NCBI GenBank assembly: GCA_964423875.1
Contig: CAYRGS010000017.1
Coordinates: 1-48,466, forward strand
Length of the DNA stretch: 48,466 nt
Direction of reading: 5' to 3'
DNA from: CAYRGS01 sp964423875
GTDB taxonomy: Bacteria; UBA8248; JACPRG01; G963555815
A model generated the notes under the pieces. It was given only the letters and a program-made list of their open reading frames with translations. It was not told the origin of the DNA and ran no database searches. This document shows, in pieces, positions 18,045 to 26,457 of this stretch. The first letter of the stretch is position 1, and the number at the start of each line of letters is the position of its first letter. The position numbers and the translations under genes are program-made.

Positions 18045-19112
18045 TCAAGAAGATGTGTCCTTGGTCAGGAGACGACTCGCCAGAATACAGATCACGATCA
18101 ATCCCTGAAGGACCCAGACCATGGAAACCGGGATTCCGACCACCCGCTGCATGGACTCCGCCCCCACCAGGAGAGCGGAAAAAAACAGGGAGGACAGAAT
18201 GATCCACAGGGGATGAAGCCCCCCGAGGAGGGCCACAACTATGCCGATGAAGCCAAAGCCCGGGGAGATCCCATCAGGCATGTTTCCATGAATCCCCGCC
18301 ACTTCACCCAGTCCCGCCAGGCCGGCGACGCCGCCCCCGATGGCCAGGGTCAGCATCATCCGCCTGCCGACGGGGATGCCCGCATACCGCGCCGCGTCAG
18401 GGTTGTTCCCAATCGCCCGAATCTGGTAACCCAAAACCGTCCGGTACATCAGAAACACCAGAAGGATCGCCATGACCAGGCCGATCACGAATCCGCCGTG
18501 CAACCGGGTTCCGGGTATCAGGACGGGGAAGCGGGCCGCCGGTTCGATGGATTTGGTCACGGGGGTAAAACCGGACGCCCACGGGCCGCTGATCAGGTAG
18601 GTTGAGAAAATGATGGCGATGTAGTTCATCATGATGGTCACAATGACTTCATTGGCGCCGAAGCGGACTTTCAACCATCCGGGCAGCAATCCCCAGAGCC
18701 CACCCGCGATGAAGGACCCCAGGATACATACCGGGATGAGCGTGTAACCCGGGAGTCCCAGGGAGTTCATTCCCAGACCGACCGTCGCGATGGCCCCGAT
18801 GTAGAGCTGGCCCTCAACCCCTACATTCCAGACGCCGCATTGAAAACAGATGGCCACCCCCAACCCCGTGAGCAGGAGGGGGGAGGTTTGAACCAGCGTC
18901 TCGGCGAAATTGTTCAGGGTCCCAAATGCGCCGGTAAACAGGAGGATGTAAGCCTTGATGGGATTGACGCCGAAAAAAACGAGCAAGATTCCGCTTATCA
19001 CGAACGCGACCGAAATCGCTCCCAGGCCGATCAGAAAATCCCGGAACCGGGAAGTCGGCTTATCTTCGAAACGGCCTCGGACGAGCTTGAATACGGCCTC
19101 TTGGAGATTCAC
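18045..19112 (-). CDS. ABC transporter permease, BMP/nucleoside type (first)
   Basis: A 355-residue inner-membrane permease. After a short cytoplasmic N terminus there is a run of hydrophobic segments beginning LIGLGAISVAFVISGILLVF. The conserved NVGVEGQLYIGAIATVGLG block and the EAA-like loop IRAIGNNPDAARYAGIPV mark the BMP/ribose permease family. The start is GTG at 19110-19112, overlapping the stop of the ATPase gene by four bases (GTGA), so the two are translationally coupled. It pairs with the permease downstream. Confidence 0.93.
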   Translation of the reverse strand: MNLQEAVFKLVRGRFEDKPTSRFRDFLIGLGAISVAFVISGILLVFFGVNPIKAYILLFTGAFGTLNNFAETLVQTSPLLLTGLGVAICFQCGVWNVGVEGQLYIGAIATVGLGMNSLGLPGYTLIPVCILGSFIAGGLWGLLPGWLKVRFGANEVIVTIMMNYIAIIFSTYLISGPWASGFTPVTKSIEPAARFPVLIPGTRLHGGFVIGLVMAILLVFLMYRTVLGYQIRAIGNNPDAARYAGIPVGRRMMLTLAIGGGVAGLAGLGEVAGIHGNMPDGISPGFGFIGIVVALLGGLHPLWIILSSLFFSALLVGAESMQRVVGIPVSMVWVLQGLIVICILASRLLTKDTSS

Positions 19113-20638
19113 TGCGCTACACGCCCGCGCAGGTTCCGTTTTCCCGCCATCATGAATCCCACGTCTTCAACGGAAACCCGGTCAGGGTTGACCACGCCCA
19201 TGAACTCGCCCTTGTAGATGACGGCCAGGGTGTCACTCAAGGCGAAGAGCTCCTCCAGCTCCGTTGAGATCAGAAGGATGGCGACCCCCTCGTCCCGCTG
19301 TCGCAACAGTTGGCCGTGAACGAACTCGATGGCCCCGACATCCAGCCCCCGCGTGGGTTGCGCCGCGACGAGAAGCTTGGGGTTTCTTGAGATCTCGCGA
19401 CCCAAGACAAGCTTCTGTTGATTCCCGCCCGACAGGGCGCCGGCCCGGAGCTCCCGGCTGCCGGTTCGCACGTCGAAGGTCTTGATGACGCCCTCGGTGA
19501 ATTCCCTGATTCGCTGCCGCTGAAGGACGCCGTTGCGGGAAAAAGGCGGAAATTGATGGCTGATCAAGACGGCGTTTTCCTCAAGGGTGAATCGCAGGAT
19601 CAGTCCGCTTTTCTGACGGTCTTCGGGGATGTGCCCCAACCCCATGTCAAGGAGGTTCTTCGGTGAAGCGCCCGTCACGTCACGCCCGTTCATCGAAGTC
19701 GCTCCGCCCTCAATTCGCCTCAAGCCAACGATGGCCTCCACAAGCTCCCGCTGCCCGTTTCCATCCACCCCCGCGACACCGAAGATTTCTCCGGCATGGA
19801 CCTGGAAACTCACTTTTCGAACCGCGGGAAGTTTTCGGTCATCCGAGATTTCCAGATCATCGACGCGGAGAACCACCTCCCCTTGGCGCATCTCCTTTTT
19901 GTTCAGCCTGAACATCACCTCGCGCCCCACCATCATCCGGACGAGATCCTCGGCGTTCGTTTCGGCCGTCTCCACCGCGCCCACAACCTTCCCGAGACGC
20001 ATGACCACAACGCGCCCGCTGATCTCCATGACCTCGTCCAGTTTATGGGAGATGAAGATGACGGAATGGCCCTCCTCGGTCAGGGCCCGCAGTGTCAAGA
20101 ATAGTTCCTTAACTTCCTGTGGCGTCAGGACCGCTGTAGGCTCATCGAGAATCAGGATCTCCGTTCCCCGATAAATCGCCTTGATGATCTCAACCCGCTG
20201 CTGTTCACCGACGGAAAGCTGCCAGATCTTCGCCCGGGGATCGACCTCGAGGCTGTACTGGGCGGAGATCTCGAGGATTCGTTTTTCGGCCGCCTTGAGG
20301 TTGGTGAAGGGCTCCCGATTGGACGGAAGGCCGAGCGCGATGTTTTCAACCACGGTCAGCGTGGGGACCAGCATGAAATGCTGGTGAACCATCCCAATCC
20401 CGGCTCGGATGGCGTCTTTTGGAGATTCCAGGACAAGGTCTTGCCCCCGAAGGTTGATCTGTCCCCCATCGGGGGGCTCCAGACCGTAAAGCAGCTTCAT
20501 CAGGGTGCTTTTTCCCGCGCCGTTTTCTCCAAGCAGAGCCAGGATTTCCCCGCCTCTCAAATCGAGCGAAACGCGGTCATTGGCAACGACACCGGGATAG
20601 CGCTTCGTCATGTCGCGCATTTGCAAAAGCGGCTTCAT
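19109..20638 (-). CDS. ABC transporter ATP-binding protein with two nucleotide-binding domains
   Basis: About 509 residues with two fused ATPase domains, the pattern of sugar and BMP-type nucleoside importers. The first domain has GENGAGKST, the Q-loop MVHQHFML, signature LSVGEQQRVEI and Walker B LILDEPTAVL. The second has a degenerate P-loop (GVDGNGQRELVEAI) and signature LSGGNQQKLVLGREI, as usual for this family. ATG 20638 (MKPLLQM) is favoured over the GTG at 20644, since AAAGGGTG precedes it at a suitable spacing. It energises the two permeases that follow. Confidence 0.94.
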   Translation of the reverse strand: MKPLLQMRDMTKRYPGVVANDRVSLDLRGGEILALLGENGAGKSTLMKLLYGLEPPDGGQINLRGQDLVLESPKDAIRAGIGMVHQHFMLVPTLTVVENIALGLPSNREPFTNLKAAEKRILEISAQYSLEVDPRAKIWQLSVGEQQRVEIIKAIYRGTEILILDEPTAVLTPQEVKELFLTLRALTEEGHSVIFISHKLDEVMEISGRVVVMRLGKVVGAVETAETNAEDLVRMMVGREVMFRLNKKEMRQGEVVLRVDDLEISDDRKLPAVRKVSFQVHAGEIFGVAGVDGNGQRELVEAIVGLRRIEGGATSMNGRDVTGASPKNLLDMGLGHIPEDRQKSGLILRFTLEENAVLISHQFPPFSRNGVLQRQRIREFTEGVIKTFDVRTGSRELRAGALSGGNQQKLVLGREISRNPKLLVAAQPTRGLDVGAIEFVHGQLLRQRDEGVAILLISTELEELFALSDTLAVIYKGEFMGVVNPDRVSVEDVGFMMAGKRNLRGRVAQ

Positions 20639-20794
20639 CCCCACCCTTTCAGACTGGAACGGACTGCCATCCTATCGCACAAGCGGTGAGCCCGGCGGCA
20701 TCCATCAAACCGAACCCGATCCGAGAAAGCCCCCGCGTCCATTCCTGAGTCCTCTGAAATAGCGGCGTTTCGTTCCAGCCTGGTTCCGATCGGA

Positions 20795-20826
20795 CGTAGA
20801 GCGGGGAGGACTCTCCCCGCTCTACG
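20795..20826. repeat. Perfect 14-bp hairpin
   Basis: CGTAGAGCGGGGAG is followed by a GACT loop and its exact reverse complement. It lies about 85 bp past the stop of the DUF1989 gene on the minus strand. No T-run follows on either strand, so it is more likely a REP-like element or a transcript-stabilising stem than a classical terminator. A 16-base unit (GGTGACGAGAGGCTGG) is repeated in tandem next to it at about 20860-20893, the second copy slightly diverged. Confidence 0.5.
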
Positions 20827-20909
20827 AATGCTTTGGACGGCTCGATGATATTGGCCTGGGGGTGACGAGAGGCTGGAGGTGACGAGAGGCCGGAGGGGCG
20901 TCGGGTGAG

Positions 20910-21854
20910 CTAACCCAGGGTCTTAAGCTGCTTCGGACCCCGCATGTACTGCTCCGCCCACCAGCGGAAAAAGCAAAATCGGACGATTTCCTCTTCGGTG
21001 AAATCGTAGAAATCGGGATCGCTTTTCAATTCTTCCAGAAGTCGGGCCTCCCGGGCGTCCAGCTCAACCTCGACGGAAATCCGCTCTTTCACCGCTTCCA
21101 GCCAAGGCCATTGGGCGACATAGTCGGTGACCGGCGTCAACTCACGGTCCGCTTTGATCTTCTGGACCGCAAAAAGATCCACCGCCCGCTGATGATCGTA
21201 GTTTTGCTCGAGGAGCTTTTGGTGATCTTCGTCGCTTCCCTCGAAAATCTGGACCTTGAGACCTTTCAATTCGTAATTGCTGGTCGCGAAGACGTCCGCC
21301 CCGCAGCAGATGGGTACAGCCAGTGCGTCGATCTGCGCCAACAGCTCGATGTGGTCGCCTTCCCGGGCCAGCATCCGGTCGATGAACAGTTCCCCGTTCG
21401 CCCGGACGCCCGTGTGCATCCACCCATTGAAGGAATCGTGAACGTCATCCGGCGTCAAACCCCATTTGCGGATGGTCTCGGCGAAGATGTCGTGGCAGTT
21501 GCTGTGGGCGGGATAGCCGTCGTAGCCGAACTGGTACTCATACAGGAACCCGCTGCACCGGGGATAATTCACGTCATTGGTGCCGACAGTGTCCTCGGTG
21601 ATGGAGAACATAATCCGGTCCCGAGGCGGGGCCGACCACAGATGGTCCCCCTTGGAGGGATGGAGCCCGTGCATGTGCCGGGTCCGCCCGCAGTGGAACT
21701 GCTCTTTATAGTCGGTGAGGTTATAGGCGTTGAAGTCGAGGCACTGCCCCTTGCCGATTTGTTCGATACGGAGGAGTTGGCCACGTTTGATTGGAACCGC
21801 GCGACCCGTTGTCGGCTCCATGACAAACTCTTCTACGAGCTTACGATCACCCAT
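20910..21854 (-). CDS. DUF1989 protein (urea-carboxylase-associated/CgdA-CgdB family), long form
   Basis: A 314-residue DUF1989 protein. The core spans residues 15 to 205: IKRGQLLRIEQIGKGQCLDFNAYN, then FSITEDTVGTNDVNYPRCSG, HSNCHDIFAETI and GDHIELLAQIDALAVPICCGADV. Members often occur as pairs beside urea or guanidine carboxylase; there the pair (CgdA/CgdB) has been described as carboxyguanidine deiminase with a metal bound by cysteine and histidine. Here a second DUF1989 gene is 300 bp upstream, but no carboxylase is present. The C-terminal 100 residues are an extra charged helical extension. ATG 21854 follows GAGGGA. Probable role, inferred: hydrolysis or deimination of an amidine-like product of the imported compound. 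Confidence 0.85.
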   Translation of the reverse strand: MGDRKLVEEFVMEPTTGRAVPIKRGQLLRIEQIGKGQCLDFNAYNLTDYKEQFHCGRTRHMHGLHPSKGDHLWSAPPRDRIMFSITEDTVGTNDVNYPRCSGFLYEYQFGYDGYPAHSNCHDIFAETIRKWGLTPDDVHDSFNGWMHTGVRANGELFIDRMLAREGDHIELLAQIDALAVPICCGADVFATSNYELKGLKVQIFEGSDEDHQKLLEQNYDHQRAVDLFAVQKIKADRELTPVTDYVAQWPWLEAVKERISVEVELDAREARLLEELKSDPDFYDFTEEEIVRFCFFRWWAEQYMRGPKQLKTLG

Positions 21855-21946
21855 GACTGAATCCCTCTTCGTTGGGTCGGAGAAATCAGGTTCTCCAACC
21901 GAAGGGTTGATTTGGTTTGGTCATGCGAACCTTCGGCTCAAACCGG

Positions 21947-22105
21947 CTAGGGACGGGACAACCTTTTTTTCTTGCCCCATTCGGCAAAGGCCTTGCGCAC
22001 GATTTCACCGTCCGTCTTTCCGTGCTCTCCTTTCACTCGGAGCTCTCTGATCAATCGGTATTGTTGTCCGTTGACCTGGATGGTAATCTTTTTGGACTTC
22101 GACAC
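21947..22105 (-). CDS. Small 52-residue basic protein, ribbon-helix-helix-like
   Basis: A short frame from GTG 22105 with a strong GAGGAG site ahead of it, ending at TAG 21947. The product begins VSKSKKITIQVNGQQYRLIR and ends AFAEWGKKKRLSRP: a short beta-strand, then a helix rich in lysine and arginine. It sits between two DUF1989 genes on the same strand with gaps of 92 and about 51 bp, so it is probably co-transcribed. The shape resembles small ribbon-helix-helix DNA-binding proteins, but no family match is certain. Regulator, or a small partner of the DUF1989 pair, are both possible. Confidence 0.55.
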   Translation of the reverse strand: MSKSKKITIQVNGQQYRLIRELRVKGEHGKTDGEIVRKAFAEWGKKKRLSRP

Positions 22106-22156
22106 GGTTGGACTCCTCTATTCTCTCAATCCGGAACAGATTGAGTGGTCCCCGCC

Positions 22157-22777
22157 TTAGCGCGGGCTGGGTTCCCAAATCTCAAGTCTGAGATCGGTCG
22201 GGTTTCCCGCGTTGCATGGGGTCAGATCCTGGGGGCAAGCGGAAATGGCTACCAGACAGTCCATTTCCGCGTGGAGATCCACAAAGTCGCCCGGCTTGGA
22301 CGTCGGCTCGTTACAGATTAACTCCCCGTCGGAACCGATGGAAGAGCTCATGAAAACGTTGAAAACGGGCGGAAGCTGGTGGGGACGTATCCCGTGCGGG
22401 GCCAGCGCCTGATTCAGGTTCTCCCGGCAGCTCGGATGATCCGGCGCGTCGTAGAGAATACGGTAATCGTGAGGCCCGCAGGGAGAATACAAAATGTCGT
22501 GCAACCCAACCCGGTCCTCTCCGATGGTGAACATCGAGTTGCACAGGTTGGAGCAGAGCTTTCGGCCGGTGGAGATCTGGATGGACCGGTTGATCTTTCG
22601 GGTCTGGGACTGGGAAAAATACTCGGTGAAATCGTCCAACTTGAAACAGACAAAATCCCCGACTTGTTGTCCCTCGACATCGATGACGCGAAAGACCTGT
22701 CCCTTCCGAACCTCGAAAGCCGCCCCGGTCCGGGCTCTGAGCAAGCGTTCTTGCACAACGGTTTTCAATCCGGTCAT
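22157..22777 (-). CDS. DUF1989 protein (urea-carboxylase-associated/CgdA-CgdB family)
   Basis: A 206-residue DUF1989 protein of standard length. It opens LLRARTGAAFEVRKGQVFRV and shows QVGDFVCFKLDD, CNSMFTIGEDRVGLHDILYS, HPSCRENLNQAL and GDFVDLHAEMDCLVAISACPQD. Cysteines and histidines in the last blocks are the likely metal site. ATG 22777 is preferred to an in-frame TTG at 22789. The pairing of a short and a long DUF1989 gene recalls the heteromeric CgdA/CgdB arrangement known from guanidine-carboxylase clusters, though the reaction here is unproven. It follows the solute-binding protein by about 100 bp in the same direction. Confidence 0.88.
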   Translation of the reverse strand: MTGLKTVVQERLLRARTGAAFEVRKGQVFRVIDVEGQQVGDFVCFKLDDFTEYFSQSQTRKINRSIQISTGRKLCSNLCNSMFTIGEDRVGLHDILYSPCGPHDYRILYDAPDHPSCRENLNQALAPHGIRPHQLPPVFNVFMSSSIGSDGELICNEPTSKPGDFVDLHAEMDCLVAISACPQDLTPCNAGNPTDLRLEIWEPSPR

Positions 22778-22881
22778 TGATCTCGGCAAACCAGCAACTC
22801 AAAGGACGCCAAGTGTAGCGGCCGGACCCGCCCCTCCATGGAGGCGGATCCGGCCCTTGACCTGCTCTTTAAGGGTCAGGG

Positions 22882-23913
22882 CTACATCCCCTTGAGGACT
22901 TTTCGGGGATCGTACTTGTCGGATTCCCCGGCTTTGCCGTATTCGGGGATTTTCAGTTTGCCGCTCTTGATGTCTTTCTTGAGCTGGTCCACCTTGGCCT
23001 TGACGGCCGCGGGGATCACCTTGTCCATCTTGTAATACGGGGCGAGGGCTCCGATCCCTTCGGCCATCCCCATCTTGTAAACCTTCCCTTCCAAGCTCCC
23101 ATCCTGCCACTTGATAACCATCTTTTTGATCAACAGCGGGAGGTCGTACAAGACGCTTGTGAGGATCGTATTGGGCGCCAGGGAGGCTTGGTCCGCGTAA
23201 CTGGCGACGGCGAAGACCTTGCGGGCTTTGGCCGCGCTGAAGGCGCCGCGAGCGGCCTGATCCGTGGCCGCGAAGATCACGTCCGCCCCGTTGTCGATTT
23301 GCGCCAAGGCGGCTTCTTTCGCCTTGGCCGCGTCTTCCCAACTGTTGATGTATGTGTGAAAGGCCTTCATCTTCGGGTTGGCGTACCGGGCGCCGAACCG
23401 GAAAGCCTCGACCTGACGGGCCAGGATGGGCCAATTGAAACCACCGATGGCGCCAACGCGGCCGTTCTTCGACATGAGTCCCGCCAAGTACCCGACGACA
23501 AAGGACCCTTCATGTTGGGCCGGATCGTACACAGCGACGTTTTTGGCCGACTTGGTCGCCGCCGCCAGAAGGAACCAGGTTTTAGGGTGATCCTTGGCCG
23601 CGCGAAGGGCCGCCTCCACATACGGGCCGCAATGGAGAATGATGGGGTTGTATCCACGCGATGCGTAATCTCGCGCCGCGGCCTCAACCTTAACGACTGG
23701 AACACTTTCCGTGTAGTCCAATTTGACCTTGTACCCCTTGGACTCCAGAAAAGCTTTGCTTTGCTTGGCCCCGATGTAGCCCGCTTCACTCCAAGATTTA
23801 TCATTTACACGACCGCACGGAATGTAGGCGATTTTGACTTCCTTCGCCTCGGCCCAAGCCGTGAAGGCCAATATGCCGGCCAACAAAAGGGCGAGAACAG
23901 AAAGCTTTTTCAT
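22882..23913 (-). CDS. BMP-family ABC transporter substrate-binding protein
   Basis: A 343-residue periplasmic protein. The first 24 residues (MKKLSVLALLLAGILAFTAW) are a Sec signal peptide with an AEA-K type signal peptidase I site; no lipobox cysteine is present. The mature part begins EVKIAYIPCGRVNDKSWSEAG and includes HEGSFVVGYLAGLMSK, GAIGGF and DVIFAATDQAARGAF, typical of the BMP (Med/PnrA-like) family that binds nucleosides or similar ligands. ATG 23913 is supported by GGAGGG and by the signal peptide; a longer frame to 23976 would bury it. It is the first gene of the importer cluster and has a good promoter upstream. Confidence 0.94.
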   Translation of the reverse strand: MKKLSVLALLLAGILAFTAWAEAKEVKIAYIPCGRVNDKSWSEAGYIGAKQSKAFLESKGYKVKLDYTESVPVVKVEAAARDYASRGYNPIILHCGPYVEAALRAAKDHPKTWFLLAAATKSAKNVAVYDPAQHEGSFVVGYLAGLMSKNGRVGAIGGFNWPILARQVEAFRFGARYANPKMKAFHTYINSWEDAAKAKEAALAQIDNGADVIFAATDQAARGAFSAAKARKVFAVASYADQASLAPNTILTSVLYDLPLLIKKMVIKWQDGSLEGKVYKMGMAEGIGALAPYYKMDKVIPAAVKAKVDQLKKDIKSGKLKIPEYGKAGESDKYDPRKVLKGM

Positions 23914-23950
23914 GGACGACCCTCCATTTTGTTCTGGTCCGGACTCAGGG

Positions 23951-23971
23951 TTCCAGGTGTCCGCCCTGGAA
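23951..23971. promoter_or_regulatory. 7-7-7 palindrome in the leader of the BMP operon
   Basis: TTCCAGG and CCTGGAA flank a 7-base spacer, 38 to 58 bases upstream of the ATG at 23913 and downstream of the proposed transcription start. Perfect symmetry fits either an operator or an RNA stem. No known riboswitch consensus was seen in the roughly 140-base leader. Confidence 0.35.
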
Positions 23972-24058
23972 TACACTTGACCCCTTTACCGGTCCTCGGG
24001 AAACGGCGCGTTCCAACTGAATTCCATTTTTCAAAAAGAAGAGAGAGATTCGAGCGTT

Positions 24059-24086
24059 ATTCTAGCAAAAAGACGGGTCCGGTCAA
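24059..24086 (-). promoter_or_regulatory. Sigma-70-type promoter for the BMP importer operon
   Basis: On the minus strand, TTGACC (24086-24081), a 16-base spacer and TAGAAT (24064-24059) agree with the sigma-70 consensus at 5 of 6 positions in each box. It would start transcription near 24051 and give a leader of about 140 bases before the ATG at 23913. The remainder of the 385-bp interval 23914-24298 contains no gene. Confidence 0.55.
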
Positions 24087-24298
24087 GCAGGTGTATGGGT
24101 TCAAGATATATGAAACACGGGGGCCGTTTTTTTGAATGTCTCCAGGCTTGGCGGGTGTAAGCCATTTCCTTCCGATTTGGACGCCATTGTGTGAGATCAA
24201 GAATCTCACGGTTGTTGAAATTTTCCCCGGGCTCTTCTCCCCGGTCACAAAAATTGGGGACCCTCCGCCGGTGAACAGCCACCCTTCGCCGGCCGGGC

Positions 24299-25642
24299 TT
24301 ACGGGAGGTAAGCCCAAAGGTCCAACATCATCGTCGCTCCCGGAACCGGCAGGGGAGTGTTCGCCTCTTCGATGGTCGTGCTCGCCGGCGCATCGTGGTC
24401 ATATTTGGACATCCACACGCCCCAAGTAAGAATAAACTCATCGTAGTCGGTGTGGAAACACTGTCGGCGCACGATGTTGTCAAAGCCCCGACCGCCGGCC
24501 GCCTGGACAATTTTCTCGGCGTTGCCGAGGATGTATTCCATCTGTTGAATGATGGGCTTCTCGTACTTCTCATACCATGGATAATTGGGATTAACCTTGA
24601 GTTCTTCGGGAAAATGACCCTTGTTGTCGGTTGCCAACGCGGAAGAGAGAAACAGCAGGTTGCCCGCCTGCATTGCGTGGGGTTCGTGAAGCGGCCATTT
24701 GGGAACACCCCGCGCATGGACCGCCTTGGGCTTGATGCCGCCATCTTTGGTGACGGCGACAAGGTTGATTTCAATCATGCAATCCTTAACCCCGATTCCA
24801 TCGGCGGGAATGAGGGTGCGCGCCGGCGGGTTTTTCGGGAAATACTCTTTCCACACCTCTTCAAGCTTATAAATCTGCTTCATGCCTTCCGCTGTGAGGT
24901 ACACCTGGGCCTTGGCGGTCAGGCCCAGATCCGATCCCGCGTCCTCAAGGATGGCACCCAAACGGTCGAGGACGAAACGCGCTTGCCTGTCCATGTCGTT
25001 GCCGAACCAGAAATTCTTGTTCCTCACGGTGGACGGATCCACGCCATGGTCCCAATCACTCGCAAGGTCGCCGGAGCAGAAAACATAGGGGCCCACCTTG
25101 ACGGCATGGCTATAACCGCCGGTGGGTGTACCTGCGCGGCTAGAGTGAATGGCTTCCTTTTTCCAGCCGCTGGCGTTGGTGACCGCGACAAAGTCGATTT
25201 CGAGGACGGTGGGCTTACACAACAAATGGCTACAGCGAATTCCGGTTGAAGTCGGCCGGCCTTTTGAAGCCGGGAACACTTCATTGCGTACGCTTAGATA
25301 ATCTTCAATCGAGGCCATGTGACCGTCGGGGGTGTCTTCAAGAACAAAAAACTGGTCGAGGCGAATAATCTGGTCCAGTGAGGAACCGCCCGCATCGACG
25401 ACCTTCTTGAGATTCTTGTAGATGTAACGAGCCTGCAACCCAAGCTCGCTGGGCTGCAAATCGGGGCATAGTGGATCCCGGGTGGCTTCCCGGGCCACAC
25501 CATTGGCAGAAAAGTCTGATGCAAATTGCCCGGAGGGAAATATCCAAGGTCCTGCCAGGATACCCGGGGAATAACGCATTTTCGGCATCGGCAATCCCTT
25601 GGGAATGATCGCTTTACGCACTCGCTTGGCCAATTCCCTCAT
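24299..25642 (-). CDS. Three tandem RidA (YjgF/UK114) domains in one protein
   Basis: A 447-residue protein made of three consecutive RidA domains, at about residues 15-155, 158-300 and 305-447. Repeat 1 has LKKVVDAGGSSLDQIIRLDQFF and ends PTVLEIDFVAV. Repeat 2 has LGAILEDAGSDLGLTAKAQVYL, PPARTLIPA and CMIEINLVAV. Repeat 3 has AEKIVQAAGGRGFDNIVRRQCFH and PASTTIEEA. Single-domain RidA proteins form trimers and deaminate reactive enamines/imines, with an arginine that holds the substrate carboxylate. That arginine is kept in repeat 2 (PPARTL), shifted in repeat 1 (GRPTST), and replaced by serine in repeat 3. A covalent trimer with unequal sites is the natural reading. ATG 25642 is chosen over TTG 25669. 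It lies upstream of the importer operon, same strand. Confidence 0.88.
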   Translation of the reverse strand: MRELAKRVRKAIIPKGLPMPKMRYSPGILAGPWIFPSGQFASDFSANGVAREATRDPLCPDLQPSELGLQARYIYKNLKKVVDAGGSSLDQIIRLDQFFVLEDTPDGHMASIEDYLSVRNEVFPASKGRPTSTGIRCSHLLCKPTVLEIDFVAVTNASGWKKEAIHSSRAGTPTGGYSHAVKVGPYVFCSGDLASDWDHGVDPSTVRNKNFWFGNDMDRQARFVLDRLGAILEDAGSDLGLTAKAQVYLTAEGMKQIYKLEEVWKEYFPKNPPARTLIPADGIGVKDCMIEINLVAVTKDGGIKPKAVHARGVPKWPLHEPHAMQAGNLLFLSSALATDNKGHFPEELKVNPNYPWYEKYEKPIIQQMEYILGNAEKIVQAAGGRGFDNIVRRQCFHTDYDEFILTWGVWMSKYDHDAPASTTIEEANTPLPVPGATMMLDLWAYLP

Positions 25643-25946
25643 CCCCCTTAGACCTTGTCCGATGAGCAAAGAACTAATTTTCGACCACTCAGGCCCTCAG
25701 TCCCCATCGGAATTGGGTTAGACTTTCTCCTGACACAATGTCTGAAGGAGGCCACCGGTCGGCTGTCAATCCAAAAATCTCTCATGATATCTCCAAAATA
25801 CCACAAAAATGAAAGTCCCACTGTCAATGATTTGGTTGCCCTGCCCCTCCCTCCAATCGGTCCAATTGAAAGTTGAAAATCCCAATTCCAATACAAGGTT
25901 AAACGGATTTCCCTGCGAAAATTCCAACTCTCAAACCGGACCGGTT

Positions 25947-26067
25947 TCAGGGGCCCAGATTAATGTAGCCTCCGCCGATGGCGACGGCGCCATCGGAAAA
26001 GATCCGTCGCTCGAATGACGGTTGCGCCCTCAATCAGCAAATCGGCGGATTTCGTCGTGGCCGTCAT
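25947..26067 (-). pseudogene. Possible N-terminal fragment of an amidohydrolase
   Basis: From ATG 26067 the minus strand reads MTATTKSADLLIEGATVIRA; one frame over, it continues DGAVAIGGGYINLG to a TGA at 25947. Together these mimic the first strands of amidohydrolase-fold enzymes (LLIEGATVI...DGAVAIEGGRI). The fragment is short, frameshifted and lacks the HxH metal motif. Tentative. Confidence 0.3.
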
Positions 26068-26319
26068 GAGGCATCCCGTGTCAAGCGTTTCATTGCGATT
26101 CGGTTAATTATCTCCAATTCAACTATGAGAAGCCGGAGAGAAGCGGTCAGCGAATCGCGAAAGAAATCCGTACGTTGTGATGTTTGAGGCTGGGTTGTAG
26201 CGCGGCCGGCCGGAGCCGCGATCGGCCCACGGCCGGGTTGGATTCCGGATGGGCCTATGGTAGAAAGGAATTGACTCCGCAAGGGTGGACAACGGTTTCG
26301 AAGCGCGGGGTTCTCCGGG

Positions 26320-26329
26320 NNNNNNNNNN
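26320..26329. other. Assembly gap (10 N)
   Basis: Ten N in a non-coding stretch 130 bases before the isochorismatase-like gene. The true sequence and length are unknown, so promoter signals for that gene may be missing. Confidence 0.95.
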
Positions 26330-26457
26330 GGGTTCCCATTTATTGGCTCAAGGGGACCGAGAGGACCTTTTCTTCCCGAAAGCCGACAACCCTTCATGGG
26401 GGTCCTGAGACCCGATCATTTCAAGGAGCAGTGCAGGGGGAGAGGGACGAAACCGTG

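Larger units (their letters stand above)
25643..26457. other. Gene-poor stretch between divergent genes
   Basis: Apart from a weak amidohydrolase remnant (25947-26067) and an N gap (26320-26329) nothing coding is recognised. The composition from 25680 to 25920 is lower in GC than the flanking genes. It separates the minus-strand triple-RidA gene from the plus-strand isochorismatase-like gene, so promoters for both directions should lie here. A weak TTGGAT-N17-TAGAAA pair is visible around 26238-26266 on the plus strand. Confidence 0.4.

Noticed and set aside
20795..20826. Intrinsic terminator of the DUF1989 gene
   Set aside because: The stem is perfect but no T-tract follows on either strand; listed as a repeat/hairpin instead.
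23914..24052. Purine or guanidine riboswitch in the BMP leader
   Set aside because: No conserved core sequences of those classes could be recognised; only a simple 7-bp stem is present.
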